This document shows, one piece after another, positions 1 to 8,795 of a stretch of 64,000 nt of DNA. The position numbers were made by a program, and so were the translations under genes. The notes beneath the pieces are model-generated. The model did not search any database, had not been told where the DNA came from, and saw only the letters and a program-made list of their open reading frames with translations. Each line of letters opens with the position of its first letter. The first letter of the stretch is position 1. Source of the DNA: Wolbachia endosymbiont (group E) of Neria commutata (lineage in GTDB: Bacteria > Pseudomonadota > Alphaproteobacteria > Rickettsiales > Anaplasmataceae); assembly GCF_964026735.1 (NCBI RefSeq), contig NZ_OZ034692.1:186001-250000 (forward strand), written 5' to 3'.

Positions 1-906
1 AAGATACAGGATATAGATCATGAAACTACTGTTTTACTTAAAGATTCTTTAGGTAATTCTTATCCAATATTTCGCAAAACTGAAATAGGTGGTGACGCAC
101 TTGTTAATGCATCAGTTAGATTTGGCTCTCTTGGTAAACCAGCAGTACATTTTAAATTTGACAGCACAGCAAGTAAAAAATTCGCGAAAATTACTAAAGA
201 AAACGTTGGAAAACCTTTTGCGATTGTTCTGGATAATACAATCTTAACCGTACCACAGATACGTGAACCTATCTTAAATGGAGAAGGGGAAATTAGTGGC
301 AACTTCACTGAAAAACAAGCAAGCGAACTTGCAATACTTTTAAAATCTGGAGCACTGCCAGCACCACTTAAAATAATTGAAGAGAAAAATATTGGTCCAA
401 GCCTCGGAGAAGAGTCAATAAAAGCAGGCGAAATGGCAGCTATGATTTCCATAATAGCCGTATCTCTTTTTATAATTATTATTTACGGTAAATTAGGCTT
501 ACTGGCCTCTGTTGCATTACTTTTTAATGTGATTCTCATACTATTAATTCTTACACTGCTTGAAGCGACTCTAACTCTGCCTGGAATTGCAGGTATTGCA
601 CTCACTGTCGGTATGGCGGTGGATGCAAATGTTTTAATATTTGAGCGCATTCGTGAGGAGATTAAATCGGGCAAGAGAGTGGAACGTGCTATTGAAGAAG
701 GGTTTACAAATGCGATAAAAACAATACTGGACTCAAATATCACAACGTTAATTGCTGCAGGAATAATGTTCATTATTGGCAGTGGGGCAATAAGAGGTTT
801 TTCCGTCACTTTATCAATAGGAATTTTATGCTCGATGTTTTCTGCAATCACAGTTACAAAGCTTCTGATAGAGCTGTGTGTGAATCCAAAAAAATTGGTT
901 CTTTGA
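1..906 (+). CDS. secD: Protein translocase subunit SecD, C-terminal part
   Basis: The reading frame is open from the first base of the window to the stop at 906, so only about the last 300 residues are present. SecD is an inner-membrane subunit of the SecDF complex, which uses the proton gradient to help the Sec translocon release exported proteins. The first part is the end of the large periplasmic domain. It is followed by the RND-type membrane region: a run of hydrophobic helices with a conserved GMAVDANVLIFERIREE motif, typical of SecD transmembrane segment 4, and a second FTNAIKTILDSNITTLIAA motif. The gene ends with a short lysine-rich tail. No secF follows directly; the next gene is a porin-like protein. 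The true start lies outside the window. Confidence 0.95.
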   Translation, partial: KIQDIDHETTVLLKDSLGNSYPIFRKTEIGGDALVNASVRFGSLGKPAVHFKFDSTASKKFAKITKENVGKPFAIVLDNTILTVPQIREPILNGEGEISGNFTEKQASELAILLKSGALPAPLKIIEEKNIGPSLGEESIKAGEMAAMISIIAVSLFIIIIYGKLGLLASVALLFNVILILLILTLLEATLTLPGIAGIALTVGMAVDANVLIFERIREEIKSGKRVERAIEEGFTNAIKTILDSNITTLIAAGIMFIIGSGAIRGFSVTLSIGILCSMFSAITVTKLLIELCVNPKKLVL

Positions 907-1048
907 TTTTTAGTGTTACTGAACCCTCTATCTCTTGATAATTAGATGTCATCCATAATCCCTCAGCTAAAAAACGTCTTCATAGTTATTTTCGTTTATG
1001 TTAAATTTAATCTTTTTAGTATACAATCTCATATTAATATATAATTTC

Positions 1049-2263
1049 ATGAAAATAAAACATATAATAATAGCGCTGCTTATATTGCTCTTTTCGCAAA
1101 ATAGTGTCAATGCCAGAGTTATTCTTGATAAAAAAATATTTTATGCGGAACTGGATGGACAAGTAGATTTGAAATTTGGTTACGCTTTTAATCAAGATTC
1201 TTTCAAGGCTAATCCTAAAGATAAGACTTCAAGTTATTCAAACTTGCACCTTCTTTATCTGCAACGCGTTTATCCAAATACTCAAATGGGATTTAATGTT
1301 AAAGTAGAGGTTTCTGGTATCGCAAACCTCAAAGCGCTTGATATAAAAAAGCTGAACCCAGAAGAACGGTATTTTATCATTAAAAATCAGGGACTTGGAT
1401 CAATTGAATACGGTAAAAGAAGTTTGGTTAGTCAGAGTATGCTTAATACTTCAAAAATTTATGCAGGAGGCGGTGGAGTAAATGGTGATTGGGCAAATTA
1501 TGCAAATTTGCGTGGTGGTGACAATGGACCTATAGATTGTACAGTAGACAATCCACCAAAAAAATGTGCTGGCGGTGGATATGATAAAGATAACGCTTTT
1601 TGGGTAAAGCCAAATATCTATAGTGATTATAATGGACTAAAATTAGAGCTAAAACAATCAGCGATAAGCTATATTTCTCCTGAAATTTATAATTTTCAAT
1701 TAGGGTTTAGTTATGTTCCTGGAAAAAATAGTTTAGAGTATAGTAATCTAATTGCTGGAGGTCTTTCTTATCACAATAGTCTGTCAGATGACATAAAATT
1801 TACTACAGCTTTAACTGGTGAATTTGCTAGACAGAACTTCACTGATAAAGATAACGAGATACTAGAAAGCAATGAAACTGCTCGTAAACGCCGTAATCAG
1901 TTAGCGCATTGGAATTTTGGTTTAAATGTAAAATTTTTTAATCTGAATTGTATTTTCTCATATGGTAATGGCGGCAAATCTGGTAGTCCTTTCCTTAAAG
2001 TAGACAATACTTACTATATAAATGCAGGCATCGCTTATAACACTGATGGTCGTAAATTGAGCTTAACATATTTCAATAGCGGTAGAGATATTACTAAAGG
2101 TACAAAAGAATTAACGTCACACGCTGTAAGCCTCGAGTATCCATTTGCTTTAGGTACTTCATACTATCTTGATCTTGTAAAGTTTAATACAAAAGAACCT
2201 ACAATAATAAATAATAACTCTGGATATGTATTTTTGGCCGGATTAAAGTTCAATTTCCAGTAG
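1049..2263 (+). CDS. Putative outer-membrane porin-like protein
   Basis: The chosen start gives a 404-residue protein with a clear signal peptide: lysines, then a hydrophobic run, then a cut after NSVNA. An in-frame TTG lies 51 bases upstream but would put an extra hydrophobic stretch before the signal. The mature part alternates polar and aromatic residues as in beta-barrel strands, with glycine- and asparagine-rich loops, and the last strand ends in FNFQ. This fits a Gram-negative porin of the type found in Anaplasmataceae, forming a diffusion channel in the outer membrane. The family assignment rests on barrel-like composition and the signal peptide, not on a recognised motif. The stop codon overlaps the convergent dapF by 14 bases. 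Confidence 0.6.
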   Translation: MKIKHIIIALLILLFSQNSVNARVILDKKIFYAELDGQVDLKFGYAFNQDSFKANPKDKTSSYSNLHLLYLQRVYPNTQMGFNVKVEVSGIANLKALDIKKLNPEERYFIIKNQGLGSIEYGKRSLVSQSMLNTSKIYAGGGGVNGDWANYANLRGGDNGPIDCTVDNPPKKCAGGGYDKDNAFWVKPNIYSDYNGLKLELKQSAISYISPEIYNFQLGFSYVPGKNSLEYSNLIAGGLSYHNSLSDDIKFTTALTGEFARQNFTDKDNEILESNETARKRRNQLAHWNFGLNVKFFNLNCIFSYGNGGKSGSPFLKVDNTYYINAGIAYNTDGRKLSLTYFNSGRDITKGTKELTSHAVSLEYPFALGTSYYLDLVKFNTKEPTIINNNSGYVFLAGLKFNFQ

Positions 2264-3104
2264 GAGGTTTATCATTTATATTAGGAAGTGTTATATTATT
2301 TGTATTGGAAAGTACTATAGCTATATCACCTGTCATAAATACGTTATCTGCCCACTTGATTAATAGCTTACCTCCTGGTAAATTCACTGAAGTTTGTTTG
2401 GTGCTTACATATCCACGGAGTATTGATGCAACAAGTGTTGCACACGCTGCACTACCGCATGATGCTGTAATGCCTGTACCTCTTTCCCAAACTCTTAAGC
2501 TTATTTCTTCAGAACTCTCTATTTGTGCAATACTAACATTCGTTTTCTGAGGAAATAATTCGTGATTTTCTAGCCTTGGGCCTAGGCTTTGCAGTGGTAT
2601 TTCGTTTATATTATCAACAAAAAAGATCACATGAGGATTACTAACATTTACTGCAGCAGGGTCTTTTAGCATTTCAAGTTCTATGGGAAGATGAAGAGTG
2701 TCACATTGAGCAGATAAGGGAATTTCATGCCATTTTAGTAAAGGCTTCCCCATATTGACCTTTATAGATTTCTCACCTACTTTGAAACACTCTAAAATAC
2801 GCTCATTTATTAGCTCGATTGTGGTATATTCAGTGCTTTGCTTCGACATTATCAGATATCCAACACAACGCGCTGCATTTCCACACATTTCAGCTTTGCT
2901 TCCATCAGCATTATGAACATGCATAAAACAATCAGCCACGCTAGAGTTGGTTAACACTATGACTTGATCACAACTATTTTGGTGAGCAATTTTTTTGTAA
3001 TCCCAATCTAAATTGTTTGTTAAACGCGAATCTATAATGACAAATTTGTTACCAGTGCCGTGCATCTTTACAAAAGACGTTTGGTTTGTTAAATTGCTTT
3101 CCAT
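2250..3104 (-). CDS. dapF: Diaminopimelate epimerase
   Basis: DapF interconverts LL- and meso-diaminopimelate in the lysine and peptidoglycan pathway, feeding MurE, which lies at 12452. The two catalytic cysteines are visible: C74 in AEMCGNAARC and C216 in GTGITASCGSAAC. With the ATG at 3104 the protein is 284 residues, close to the family length of about 275; an ATG at 3119 and a longer in-frame extension to 3194 are also possible. Residues after about 260 look unlike normal DapF ends, and their codons lie in a sequence resembling the end of an IS630 element (2263-2320). The start is 19 bases from the divergent GH5 gene, so the promoter must lie inside that gene. Confidence 0.93.
   Translation of the reverse strand: MESNLTNQTSFVKMHGTGNKFVIIDSRLTNNLDWDYKKIAHQNSCDQVIVLTNSSVADCFMHVHNADGSKAEMCGNAARCVGYLIMSKQSTEYTTIELINERILECFKVGEKSIKVNMGKPLLKWHEIPLSAQCDTLHLPIELEMLKDPAAVNVSNPHVIFFVDNINEIPLQSLGPRLENHELFPQKTNVSIAQIESSEEISLRVWERGTGITASCGSAACATLVASILRGYVSTKQTSVNLPGGKLLIKWADNVFMTGDIAIVLSNTNNITLPNINDKPPTGN
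2263..2320. repeat. IS630-end-like sequence inside the 3' end of dapF
   Basis: Two degenerate units in a row (about 2263-2296 and 2297-2320) resemble the right end of the IS630 element at 56020-56950. The shared pattern is GGAAGTTTATCA, then a TTGTATTAGAAAG-like stretch, then AGTACTATAG. The units encode the C-terminal tail of DapF and begin at the stop of the convergent porin-like gene. The similarity was found by eye. Confidence 0.55.
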
Positions 3105-3123
3105 TATAGTAAAAACCATATAA

Positions 3124-4293
3124 GTGAAAATTTTTCTTCTAATGATAATTATTTTATATACTAATGTATTTTGCAGTGCAAAATCTATAGACAATAATAA
3201 AATGCTTTTCTGGCAATCTCAAGTTAGAAAAGGGGCAACCGTCTTTAATAAAAAAGTTGATATCGATTTAATTACAGCAGCAAAAGAGTATAGTATTGGC
3301 TTTATTCGCCTTGCTCCTGACGAATTTGAAACTAAACAACGTGATTTTCTTATCGGTGATGCGGACAATTATCAAGGTCTAATTTCTGAAGATTTGGAAG
3401 TGCTTAAGAATGTTCTTGATATGTTTAATGAGGAAAAAATACCAGTTGTTTTAACGATGCTCAGCTTACCTGGATCAAGGTGGAAGCAGAATAATAATGA
3501 TAGAGATGATTTACGTTTATGGAAAAGTCAAAATTTTCAAAAGCAAGCAGCAAGATTCTGGCAAGATCTTGCAAAAGAATTGAAGGATCATCCAGCCATT
3601 ATTGGATATAATATTTTAAATGAACCTCATTTGGAAAGGCTTTATAATACTAAGAATTCTGCCATTCACAATGTAGAACAAAGCCAAGTTCAAAAAGACT
3701 TGTTCAGGTTTTATAGCAGTATGGTAGATAGTATCCGCCAAGTTGATCAAGAAACCCCTATAATAGTGGACAGCAGCAGCTATGCTGACCCTCAAGCCTT
3801 CGATAAATTAAAACCACTTAGTGATAATAACGTTCTTTACTCGTTTCACATGTACGAGCCTTTTGTTTATACAAACTTAAAGCTAAATCAAGGAAGATTT
3901 TCCTATCCAGGATATATTCGTTCCGCTGATACAAATAAAACAGAGTACTGGAGTAAAGATACACTCAGATCATATATAGAGCCTGTTAAAAAATTTCAAG
4001 AAAAACATAAAATACCAAGCTATAGGATACTTGTTGGAGAATTTGGTGGACATCGTTCTTCAAAAGGATTAGAGCGCTATTTCCAGGATCTTATTTCTAT
4101 TTTTAACAAATATAATTGGCACTTTGCTGTTTATGGTTTTCGTGAAGACATGTGGGATGGTATGGATTATGAACTTGGAGGAGAGAAACTGTTATGGAAA
4201 GATTGGCAAGCAATTGAAGAAGGTACCATAAAAAAAAATTACTTACCAAATAATCCTATTTTTAAGGTATTAAGAGAAGAGTGGTCGAAGTAA
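3124..4293 (+). CDS. Secreted glycoside hydrolase family 5 (cellulase-like)
   Basis: A 389-residue protein beginning with GTG and a hydrophobic signal segment that ends near NVFCSA, so it is probably exported. The body has the (beta/alpha)8 signatures of GH5: an acid/base glutamate at E167 in YNILNEPH and a nucleophile glutamate at about E306 in LVGEFGG. An HMYEPF motif and late tryptophans (FREDMWDG) line the expected active-site side. GH5 enzymes hydrolyse beta-1,4 or related glucans and mannans; the substrate cannot be told from sequence. In an intracellular symbiont it could act on host glycans or on its own envelope, which is inference. It is divergent from dapF with a gap of only 19 bases. 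An internal ATG seven codons in is an alternative start. Confidence 0.85.
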   Translation: MKIFLLMIIILYTNVFCSAKSIDNNKMLFWQSQVRKGATVFNKKVDIDLITAAKEYSIGFIRLAPDEFETKQRDFLIGDADNYQGLISEDLEVLKNVLDMFNEEKIPVVLTMLSLPGSRWKQNNNDRDDLRLWKSQNFQKQAARFWQDLAKELKDHPAIIGYNILNEPHLERLYNTKNSAIHNVEQSQVQKDLFRFYSSMVDSIRQVDQETPIIVDSSSYADPQAFDKLKPLSDNNVLYSFHMYEPFVYTNLKLNQGRFSYPGYIRSADTNKTEYWSKDTLRSYIEPVKKFQEKHKIPSYRILVGEFGGHRSSKGLERYFQDLISIFNKYNWHFAVYGFREDMWDGMDYELGGEKLLWKDWQAIEEGTIKKNYLPNNPIFKVLREEWSK

Positions 4294-4294
4294 G

Positions 4295-4849
4295 TTAATT
4301 TGGCCACTCACCATAAAAAAATATTTCCTCCATTGGTCTTCTTTTTTTCTCCTTTATTTGAGCGTTCTCTTCCTCATATCCAACTGCTATCACTGACATT
4401 ATATTAAAATCATTGGGTATATTGAACTCTTTCACTATTTTATCTCTATCAAATCCACCCATCTGATGAGCCATTAAACCCATAGATGCAGCTTGTAACA
4501 TTAATGCATAATTTGCTGCACCAGTATCGTGATTAGCCCAAAGATTTTCTCCTTTGCCTGGTTTACGAAAATTTTTAGCGCTTAAAGATATGATTAACAG
4601 AGGAGTATCCTTTGCCCATTTTTGATTGGATTCATCAAGACAGCTCAGTAATTTTTCCCATGCTTCCTGGTTGTTCTGTTTGTTACATATCACGTATCTC
4701 CAGGGTTCATTACCAAAACATGAAGGAGTCAATCTTACAGCTTCTATTAAAATATCTATTTCTTCCTTAGATATTGTCCTTGTAGAGTCGTATGAACGCC
4801 CGCTATGTCTTGCTTTTATCAACTCAAATAGGTCTTTTTTGCTTATCAT
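4295..4849 (-). CDS. Nitroreductase family protein
   Basis: A small FMN-dependent oxidoreductase of about 184 residues. The N-terminal ARHSGRSYDSTRTISKEE segment and the TPSCFGNEPWRYVI segment match the FMN-binding elements of nitroreductases. The middle ANHDTGAANYALMLQAASMG helix and the late SVIAVGYEE strand complete the fold. Members reduce nitro compounds, quinones or flavins with NAD(P)H; the natural substrate is not evident. The start chosen is the second methionine (MISKKDLFELIK); an upstream ATG at 4870 adds seven residues. The gene converges on the GH5 gene, with stops one base apart, and is divergent from bioY. Confidence 0.88.
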   Translation of the reverse strand: MISKKDLFELIKARHSGRSYDSTRTISKEEIDILIEAVRLTPSCFGNEPWRYVICNKQNNQEAWEKLLSCLDESNQKWAKDTPLLIISLSAKNFRKPGKGENLWANHDTGAANYALMLQAASMGLMAHQMGGFDRDKIVKEFNIPNDFNIMSVIAVGYEEENAQIKEKKRRPMEEIFFYGEWPN

Positions 4850-4956
4850 TTTTAATTTAGCAGTATACAAAGTAATTCATTGTAGCACAATATAGCAAAA
4901 TTTAAATTGCAAAACCTCTTATACATATATTAATATTTAATTTTTATTGGAGAAGT

Positions 4957-5484
4957 ATGTTTACAACAGAGTCTAGCAGTAAATCAACACTGATTGATAT
5001 ATTATCTTGTGTTCTACTCTTATTTTTAATGGCCCAAATAAGCATACCATTACAGCCTGTGCCCATCACATTGCAAACCTTGGGAATAATGCTTATCGGA
5101 CTCCAATTTAACCGCAGAACAGCATTTTATTCTGTGTTTACATATATATCACTTGGTGCAGCAGGATTACCTGTCTTTGCAAATTTTTCAGGAGGATATT
5201 ACATTTTTCTCAGCCCAAGAGGTGGGTATTTGTGGGGCTTTTTATTTGCCGTTTTAGTTATGAGTATTGTCAATGAATTATTAAAGTTGAAATGTAAACC
5301 CCTTATATGCAACTTTCTAAGTTGCCTAGCTGGTACAATTGTTATCTATACCTGTGGAGTATGTTGGCTTGCTATTTATGTAGGTCTAAATCAAGCAGTT
5401 GCCCTAGGGATATTGCCGTTTATTATTTCTGGTATAATAAAGGTTGTGTTGCTTGTTATAGCTTTAGAATATTTTAAAAAGTGA
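4957..5484 (+). CDS. bioY: Biotin transporter BioY (ECF S component)
   Basis: A 175-residue protein with about six hydrophobic helices. It carries the BioY signatures QPVPITLQTLGIMLIGL and a GAAGLPVFANFSGG loop followed by SPRGGYLWGF. BioY captures biotin at the inner membrane, alone or with the shared ECF energising module, which is not in this window. The start is supported by TTGGAGAAGT directly before the ATG. It stands alone between a nitroreductase and a glutamine-synthetase-like gene. No biotin synthesis genes are nearby, which fits a symbiont that imports biotin. Confidence 0.93.
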   Translation: MFTTESSSKSTLIDILSCVLLLFLMAQISIPLQPVPITLQTLGIMLIGLQFNRRTAFYSVFTYISLGAAGLPVFANFSGGYYIFLSPRGGYLWGFLFAVLVMSIVNELLKLKCKPLICNFLSCLAGTIVIYTCGVCWLAIYVGLNQAVALGILPFIISGIIKVVLLVIALEYFKK

Positions 5485-5607
5485 TAAAGTTCCGTACTCA
5501 TCATTTTATGTGCACCATTTGTATTTCAAGGTTATGAGTATTCTACTGATTTTATGAAAAATTACAAGAAAAGTATTGATATACGTATAAACTAATGAGG
5601 CAATTTT

Positions 5608-6330
5608 ATGATTACGTTAAGTAATTTAGGTTGTCATGCAATATTTGGCATTGAACTAGAGTTCTATGCTGAAGGCGTAGAAGAAGACCTGTTTCTCAGT
5701 AATATTGGAGCTAAAATAGCTCCGCTTGGATTTTCTTGTGAAAAAGAGAGTTCTGTACATCAATACGAGGTAAAAAGTGGTTTTTATACTCACTACGGCG
5801 ACTTAATTAAGCATTTTGAGCTAGTAAAAGGTCTACTTTTTGAGATAGTACAAAAACTTGGTGGTAATGTCTCTTTTAAAGCAAAACCTTATTTGGATAG
5901 AGCGGGTAGCGCATTAAATGTGCATGTGAATTTAGTTGATTCAAGCAACAACAATTTATTTTATATTCGTGGACAAAAGTATAGTGATTACCTATTTTAT
6001 AGTATTGGTGGATTATGTGCAATGATGAAAAAACACATGTCATTTTTTGCTCCAAGCGATGATTCTTATTTAAGATTCAAGTATTCGGATATTCACACTC
6101 CAACTACGGTCAGTTGGGGTGTGAACAACCGAACTGCTGCAATAAGAATTCCTAATTTTGGTGAAAAATGTCGCCTAGAGCATCGTGTTCCTGGAGCAGA
6201 TTGTAACCTTGAAGAAGTGCTTGCAGCAATAATTGAAGGCATGATTTTTGGTATAAAGAACAAAATTGCTCCGCCAAATAGAGTATATGGAGTTGCGTCT
6301 GATCCACAATATAAAATGGAAAAACTATAG
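5608..6330 (+). CDS. Glutamine-synthetase-like catalytic fragment
   Basis: The 240 residues align to the middle of the glutamine synthetase catalytic domain. FGIELEFYAEG matches the first metal-binding strand, HQYEVKSG the next, and NNRTAAIRIP at about residues 173-182 the conserved ATP/glutamate-binding stretch, followed by LEHRVPGADCN. The N-terminal beta-grasp domain is absent. The C terminus stops at DPQYKMEKL, where related proteins continue, and the usual HVH is HVN (ALNVHVNLV). It is therefore shortened at both ends and may not make glutamine. Its stop lies at an IS630-end-like sequence (6322-6352), so truncation by an inserted end is plausible. It could also be a stable short family in Wolbachia with another ligase or binding role. 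Confidence 0.7.
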   Translation: MITLSNLGCHAIFGIELEFYAEGVEEDLFLSNIGAKIAPLGFSCEKESSVHQYEVKSGFYTHYGDLIKHFELVKGLLFEIVQKLGGNVSFKAKPYLDRAGSALNVHVNLVDSSNNNLFYIRGQKYSDYLFYSIGGLCAMMKKHMSFFAPSDDSYLRFKYSDIHTPTTVSWGVNNRTAAIRIPNFGEKCRLEHRVPGADCNLEEVLAAIIEGMIFGIKNKIAPPNRVYGVASDPQYKMEKL

Positions 6331-6352
6331 CTATAGTACTTCCTAATATATT
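6322..6352. repeat. IS630-end-like sequence at the stop of the GS-like gene
   Basis: CTATAGCTATAGTACTTCC followed by TAATATATTGGAG resembles the inverted right end of the IS630 copy at 56020-56950 and the sequence in dapF at 2263-2320. The TAG stop of the upstream gene lies in it. Similarity was judged by eye over about 30 bases. Confidence 0.45.
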
Positions 6353-6446
6353 GGAGTTTTATCTGCCTCCCTTATGAAAATATAAATAACGCTTTACTTT
6401 AAACAGGACATGGATATCATTTAAAATATATTTTCAAAACTTAGTA

Positions 6447-7604
6447 ATGCCGGAGATTGCAAATTCAGGTACAGAAACTGAAGGACAACATTCTGTTTGT
6501 GAAAGGTTGCATTTTAGTGTAAGTCGCACAAGTCTTTTAAACACGCTTTCCAGAGTCAGTGGTGTAGTGGAAAGGCGCAACGCAATAGATGTTTTGGCGT
6601 GTATCAATATTAAAGCACAGGGTGGTAATATAAAATTGATGGCCACTGATCTTGATATTTCAATATTTGCCTCGCTTCCTGCAAATGTGGTAGCAGAAGG
6701 AGAAGTAAAGATCTCAGCGCATACTTTGCATGATATAGTGAAGAAGTTACCAGCTGATTTGGATATCAATTTTAAAACAAGTGATCAAGGAAAATTATTA
6801 ATGTCGTGTGGAAACGCAAATTTCTCATTACCAAACGTGGTTTCAGAAAAATTTCCTGCTCTTGAGGAAGATGATTATAAATATGATTTCACTTTACTAA
6901 ATACAGATCTGATAGATTTATTGACTAAGACGAAATTTGCCGTATCGCTAGATGATACTAGGTACAATTTAAATGGAATATACACGCATACAGACAAGCA
7001 ATTTCTGTGCTGTGTTGCAACTGATGGTCATCGTTTATCATGCATAAAAAAGCCTAAACCTAGCAGTGTCAGCGGTGGATTTGGTGTGATAATTCCACGT
7101 AAAACTGTTATGGAGTTATTAAAAATATTAGATGAGCCCAGTGAGGTTAATATAAAACTTTCAGAAAGAAAAATTAAGTTTACATGCGGAGAATACGTTT
7201 TAATATCAAAATTGATAGATGGAACTTTTCCAGATTATAAAGCAGTCATTCCGGCATCTCAAGATAAACACATGATTATTGAAAGTAAAAAACTTTCAGA
7301 CGTTATTGATAGAGTTTCCGTTGTTGTATCTGACAAAGTAAAATCCATTAAATTTTCCTTACAGAAAAATAAGTTAACTTTACATTCCAATTCTCAAGAG
7401 TGCAGCAATGCAACTGAATCTATAGAGGTGGATTATGATGATACCCTTATAGAAATAGGGTTTAATTCGCGTTATTTGCTCGATGCTTTGTCTTGCATAA
7501 AAAATGAATGTAAATTTAGCTTGGTTGATGGTAATGGTGCTACAGTCATAACTGATGAGAATGATCCTGATGCATTATACATAGTGATGCCAATGCGGAC
7601 TTAG
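6447..7604 (+). CDS. dnaN: DNA polymerase III beta sliding clamp
   Basis: At 385 residues this is the normal length for the bacterial clamp. It forms a ring-shaped dimer that holds the polymerase on DNA, and each chain has three similar domains. Seen here are the first-domain start (HFSVSRTSLLNTLSRVSGVVERR), the middle-domain VATDGHRLSCIKK motif and the C-terminal IVMPMRT ending, which forms part of the partner-binding pocket. The gene stands alone, away from dnaA or recF. The start is the first ATG in frame; it has no strong ribosome-binding site, and the acidic first 20 residues look like an extension before the conserved fold. Confidence 0.97.
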   Translation: MPEIANSGTETEGQHSVCERLHFSVSRTSLLNTLSRVSGVVERRNAIDVLACINIKAQGGNIKLMATDLDISIFASLPANVVAEGEVKISAHTLHDIVKKLPADLDINFKTSDQGKLLMSCGNANFSLPNVVSEKFPALEEDDYKYDFTLLNTDLIDLLTKTKFAVSLDDTRYNLNGIYTHTDKQFLCCVATDGHRLSCIKKPKPSSVSGGFGVIIPRKTVMELLKILDEPSEVNIKLSERKIKFTCGEYVLISKLIDGTFPDYKAVIPASQDKHMIIESKKLSDVIDRVSVVVSDKVKSIKFSLQKNKLTLHSNSQECSNATESIEVDYDDTLIEIGFNSRYLLDALSCIKNECKFSLVDGNGATVITDENDPDALYIVMPMRT

Positions 7605-7727
7605 GAGTTTTATTATCTCGAACTATCGTGAGTTGCTGGGCACTACCAGATTTGCAGCAGGTCTACTTTCGTTAAATTGACCTTATTAGCAAAGATGACT
7701 AATATTTATAAATAAATCATCAACTAA

Positions 7728-8747
7728 GTGGAAAGTGTGGAAACTGACATAGTAATAATAGGTGCGGGACCAGTTGGAATATTTACTGCTTTTCAAGCAG
7801 GAATGCTTGATATGAAGTGCCATATAATAGATATTCTAAGCCAAGCCGGAGGGCAATGCACTGCTCTTTACCCGGAAAAGCCAATATATGATATACCAGG
7901 TTATCCTGTTATCACTGCACAAAAGCTAATTGAGCAACTAATGGAGCAAGCCTCACCATTCGAGCCTGTTTATCATTTTGGTCAAAAAGTAGAAAAGATT
8001 TCTGATAATAATGGTGAAAGTTTCACTGTAATAACAAGCACAGGCACAGAGGTAAAATGTAAAGCTGTTATCATTGCTGCGGGTAACGGAATGTTTGAAC
8101 CTAATCGCCCACCTTTGGACTCTATATTAGAGTATGAAAATAAATCTGTATTTTATAGCATAAATAAAATCTCTAATTTTTGTGATAAAACTATAGTTAT
8201 TGCAGGTGGTGGTGATTCTGCAGCTGATTGGACAGTAGAGCTTTCTAAAATTGCAAAGAAAATTTATGTGATACATAGAAGAAAGGAATTTCGTTGCACT
8301 CCAGAAACCAAAAATAAATTAGAATCATTGGTAAACGCAGGAAAAATAGAACTTGTAGTGCCATATCAGTTACACGAACTAATTGGAAACAATGGAAAGC
8401 TGAATTCAGTAATAGTGAAAGACATTATAACTAAGCAAGAAAAAGAAATAGCAGCTGATTTTTTACTGCCATTTTTTGGACTGTCGATGAATCTTGGTCC
8501 AATAAATAATTGGGGCATAAAGTTAGAACATAGTCGCATAGTTGTTGATCCCGCTACACTTAAAACCAGTAAAGATAGAATATATGCGATTGGAGATATA
8601 GCTACCTATTTAGGCAAATTAAAGTTAATCCTAAACGGATTTGCCGAAAGCGCCATGGCTTGTCATGATATATACAGGATTGTTTATAACTCTCCAGTTA
8701 ATTTTCAATATTCAACTTCAAAAGGAGTTCATAGGAAAAATGGTTAG
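7728..8747 (+). CDS. Ferredoxin--NADP reductase (thioredoxin-reductase-like)
   Basis: A 339-residue FAD/NADPH flavoprotein. The FAD site is IVIIGAGPVGIFTA near the start, the NADPH site is TIVIAGGGDSAADW in the middle, and the late IYAIGDIA motif closes the FAD pocket. The region after the first motif reads SQAGGQCTALYPEKPIYDIPGYP, and there is no CxxC redox pair. This marks it as a type-2 ferredoxin-NADP reductase (YumC-like) rather than thioredoxin reductase. It passes electrons between NADPH and ferredoxin, for example for iron-sulfur cluster assembly. The start is GTG, with a second GTG three codons on. The gene precedes pgk by 48 bases. Confidence 0.92.
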   Translation: MESVETDIVIIGAGPVGIFTAFQAGMLDMKCHIIDILSQAGGQCTALYPEKPIYDIPGYPVITAQKLIEQLMEQASPFEPVYHFGQKVEKISDNNGESFTVITSTGTEVKCKAVIIAAGNGMFEPNRPPLDSILEYENKSVFYSINKISNFCDKTIVIAGGGDSAADWTVELSKIAKKIYVIHRRKEFRCTPETKNKLESLVNAGKIELVVPYQLHELIGNNGKLNSVIVKDIITKQEKEIAADFLLPFFGLSMNLGPINNWGIKLEHSRIVVDPATLKTSKDRIYAIGDIATYLGKLKLILNGFAESAMACHDIYRIVYNSPVNFQYSTSKGVHRKNG

Positions 8748-8795
8748 TTTTTAGACCAAATTTCTGTATAGTGGCTTTATAGCTTTAATTTTACC

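Noticed and set aside
7605..7727. Possible small RNA or tRNA between dnaN and the reductase gene
   Set aside because: CTGGGCACTACCAG forms a small hairpin, but no tRNA, SRP or tmRNA pattern could be built from it.
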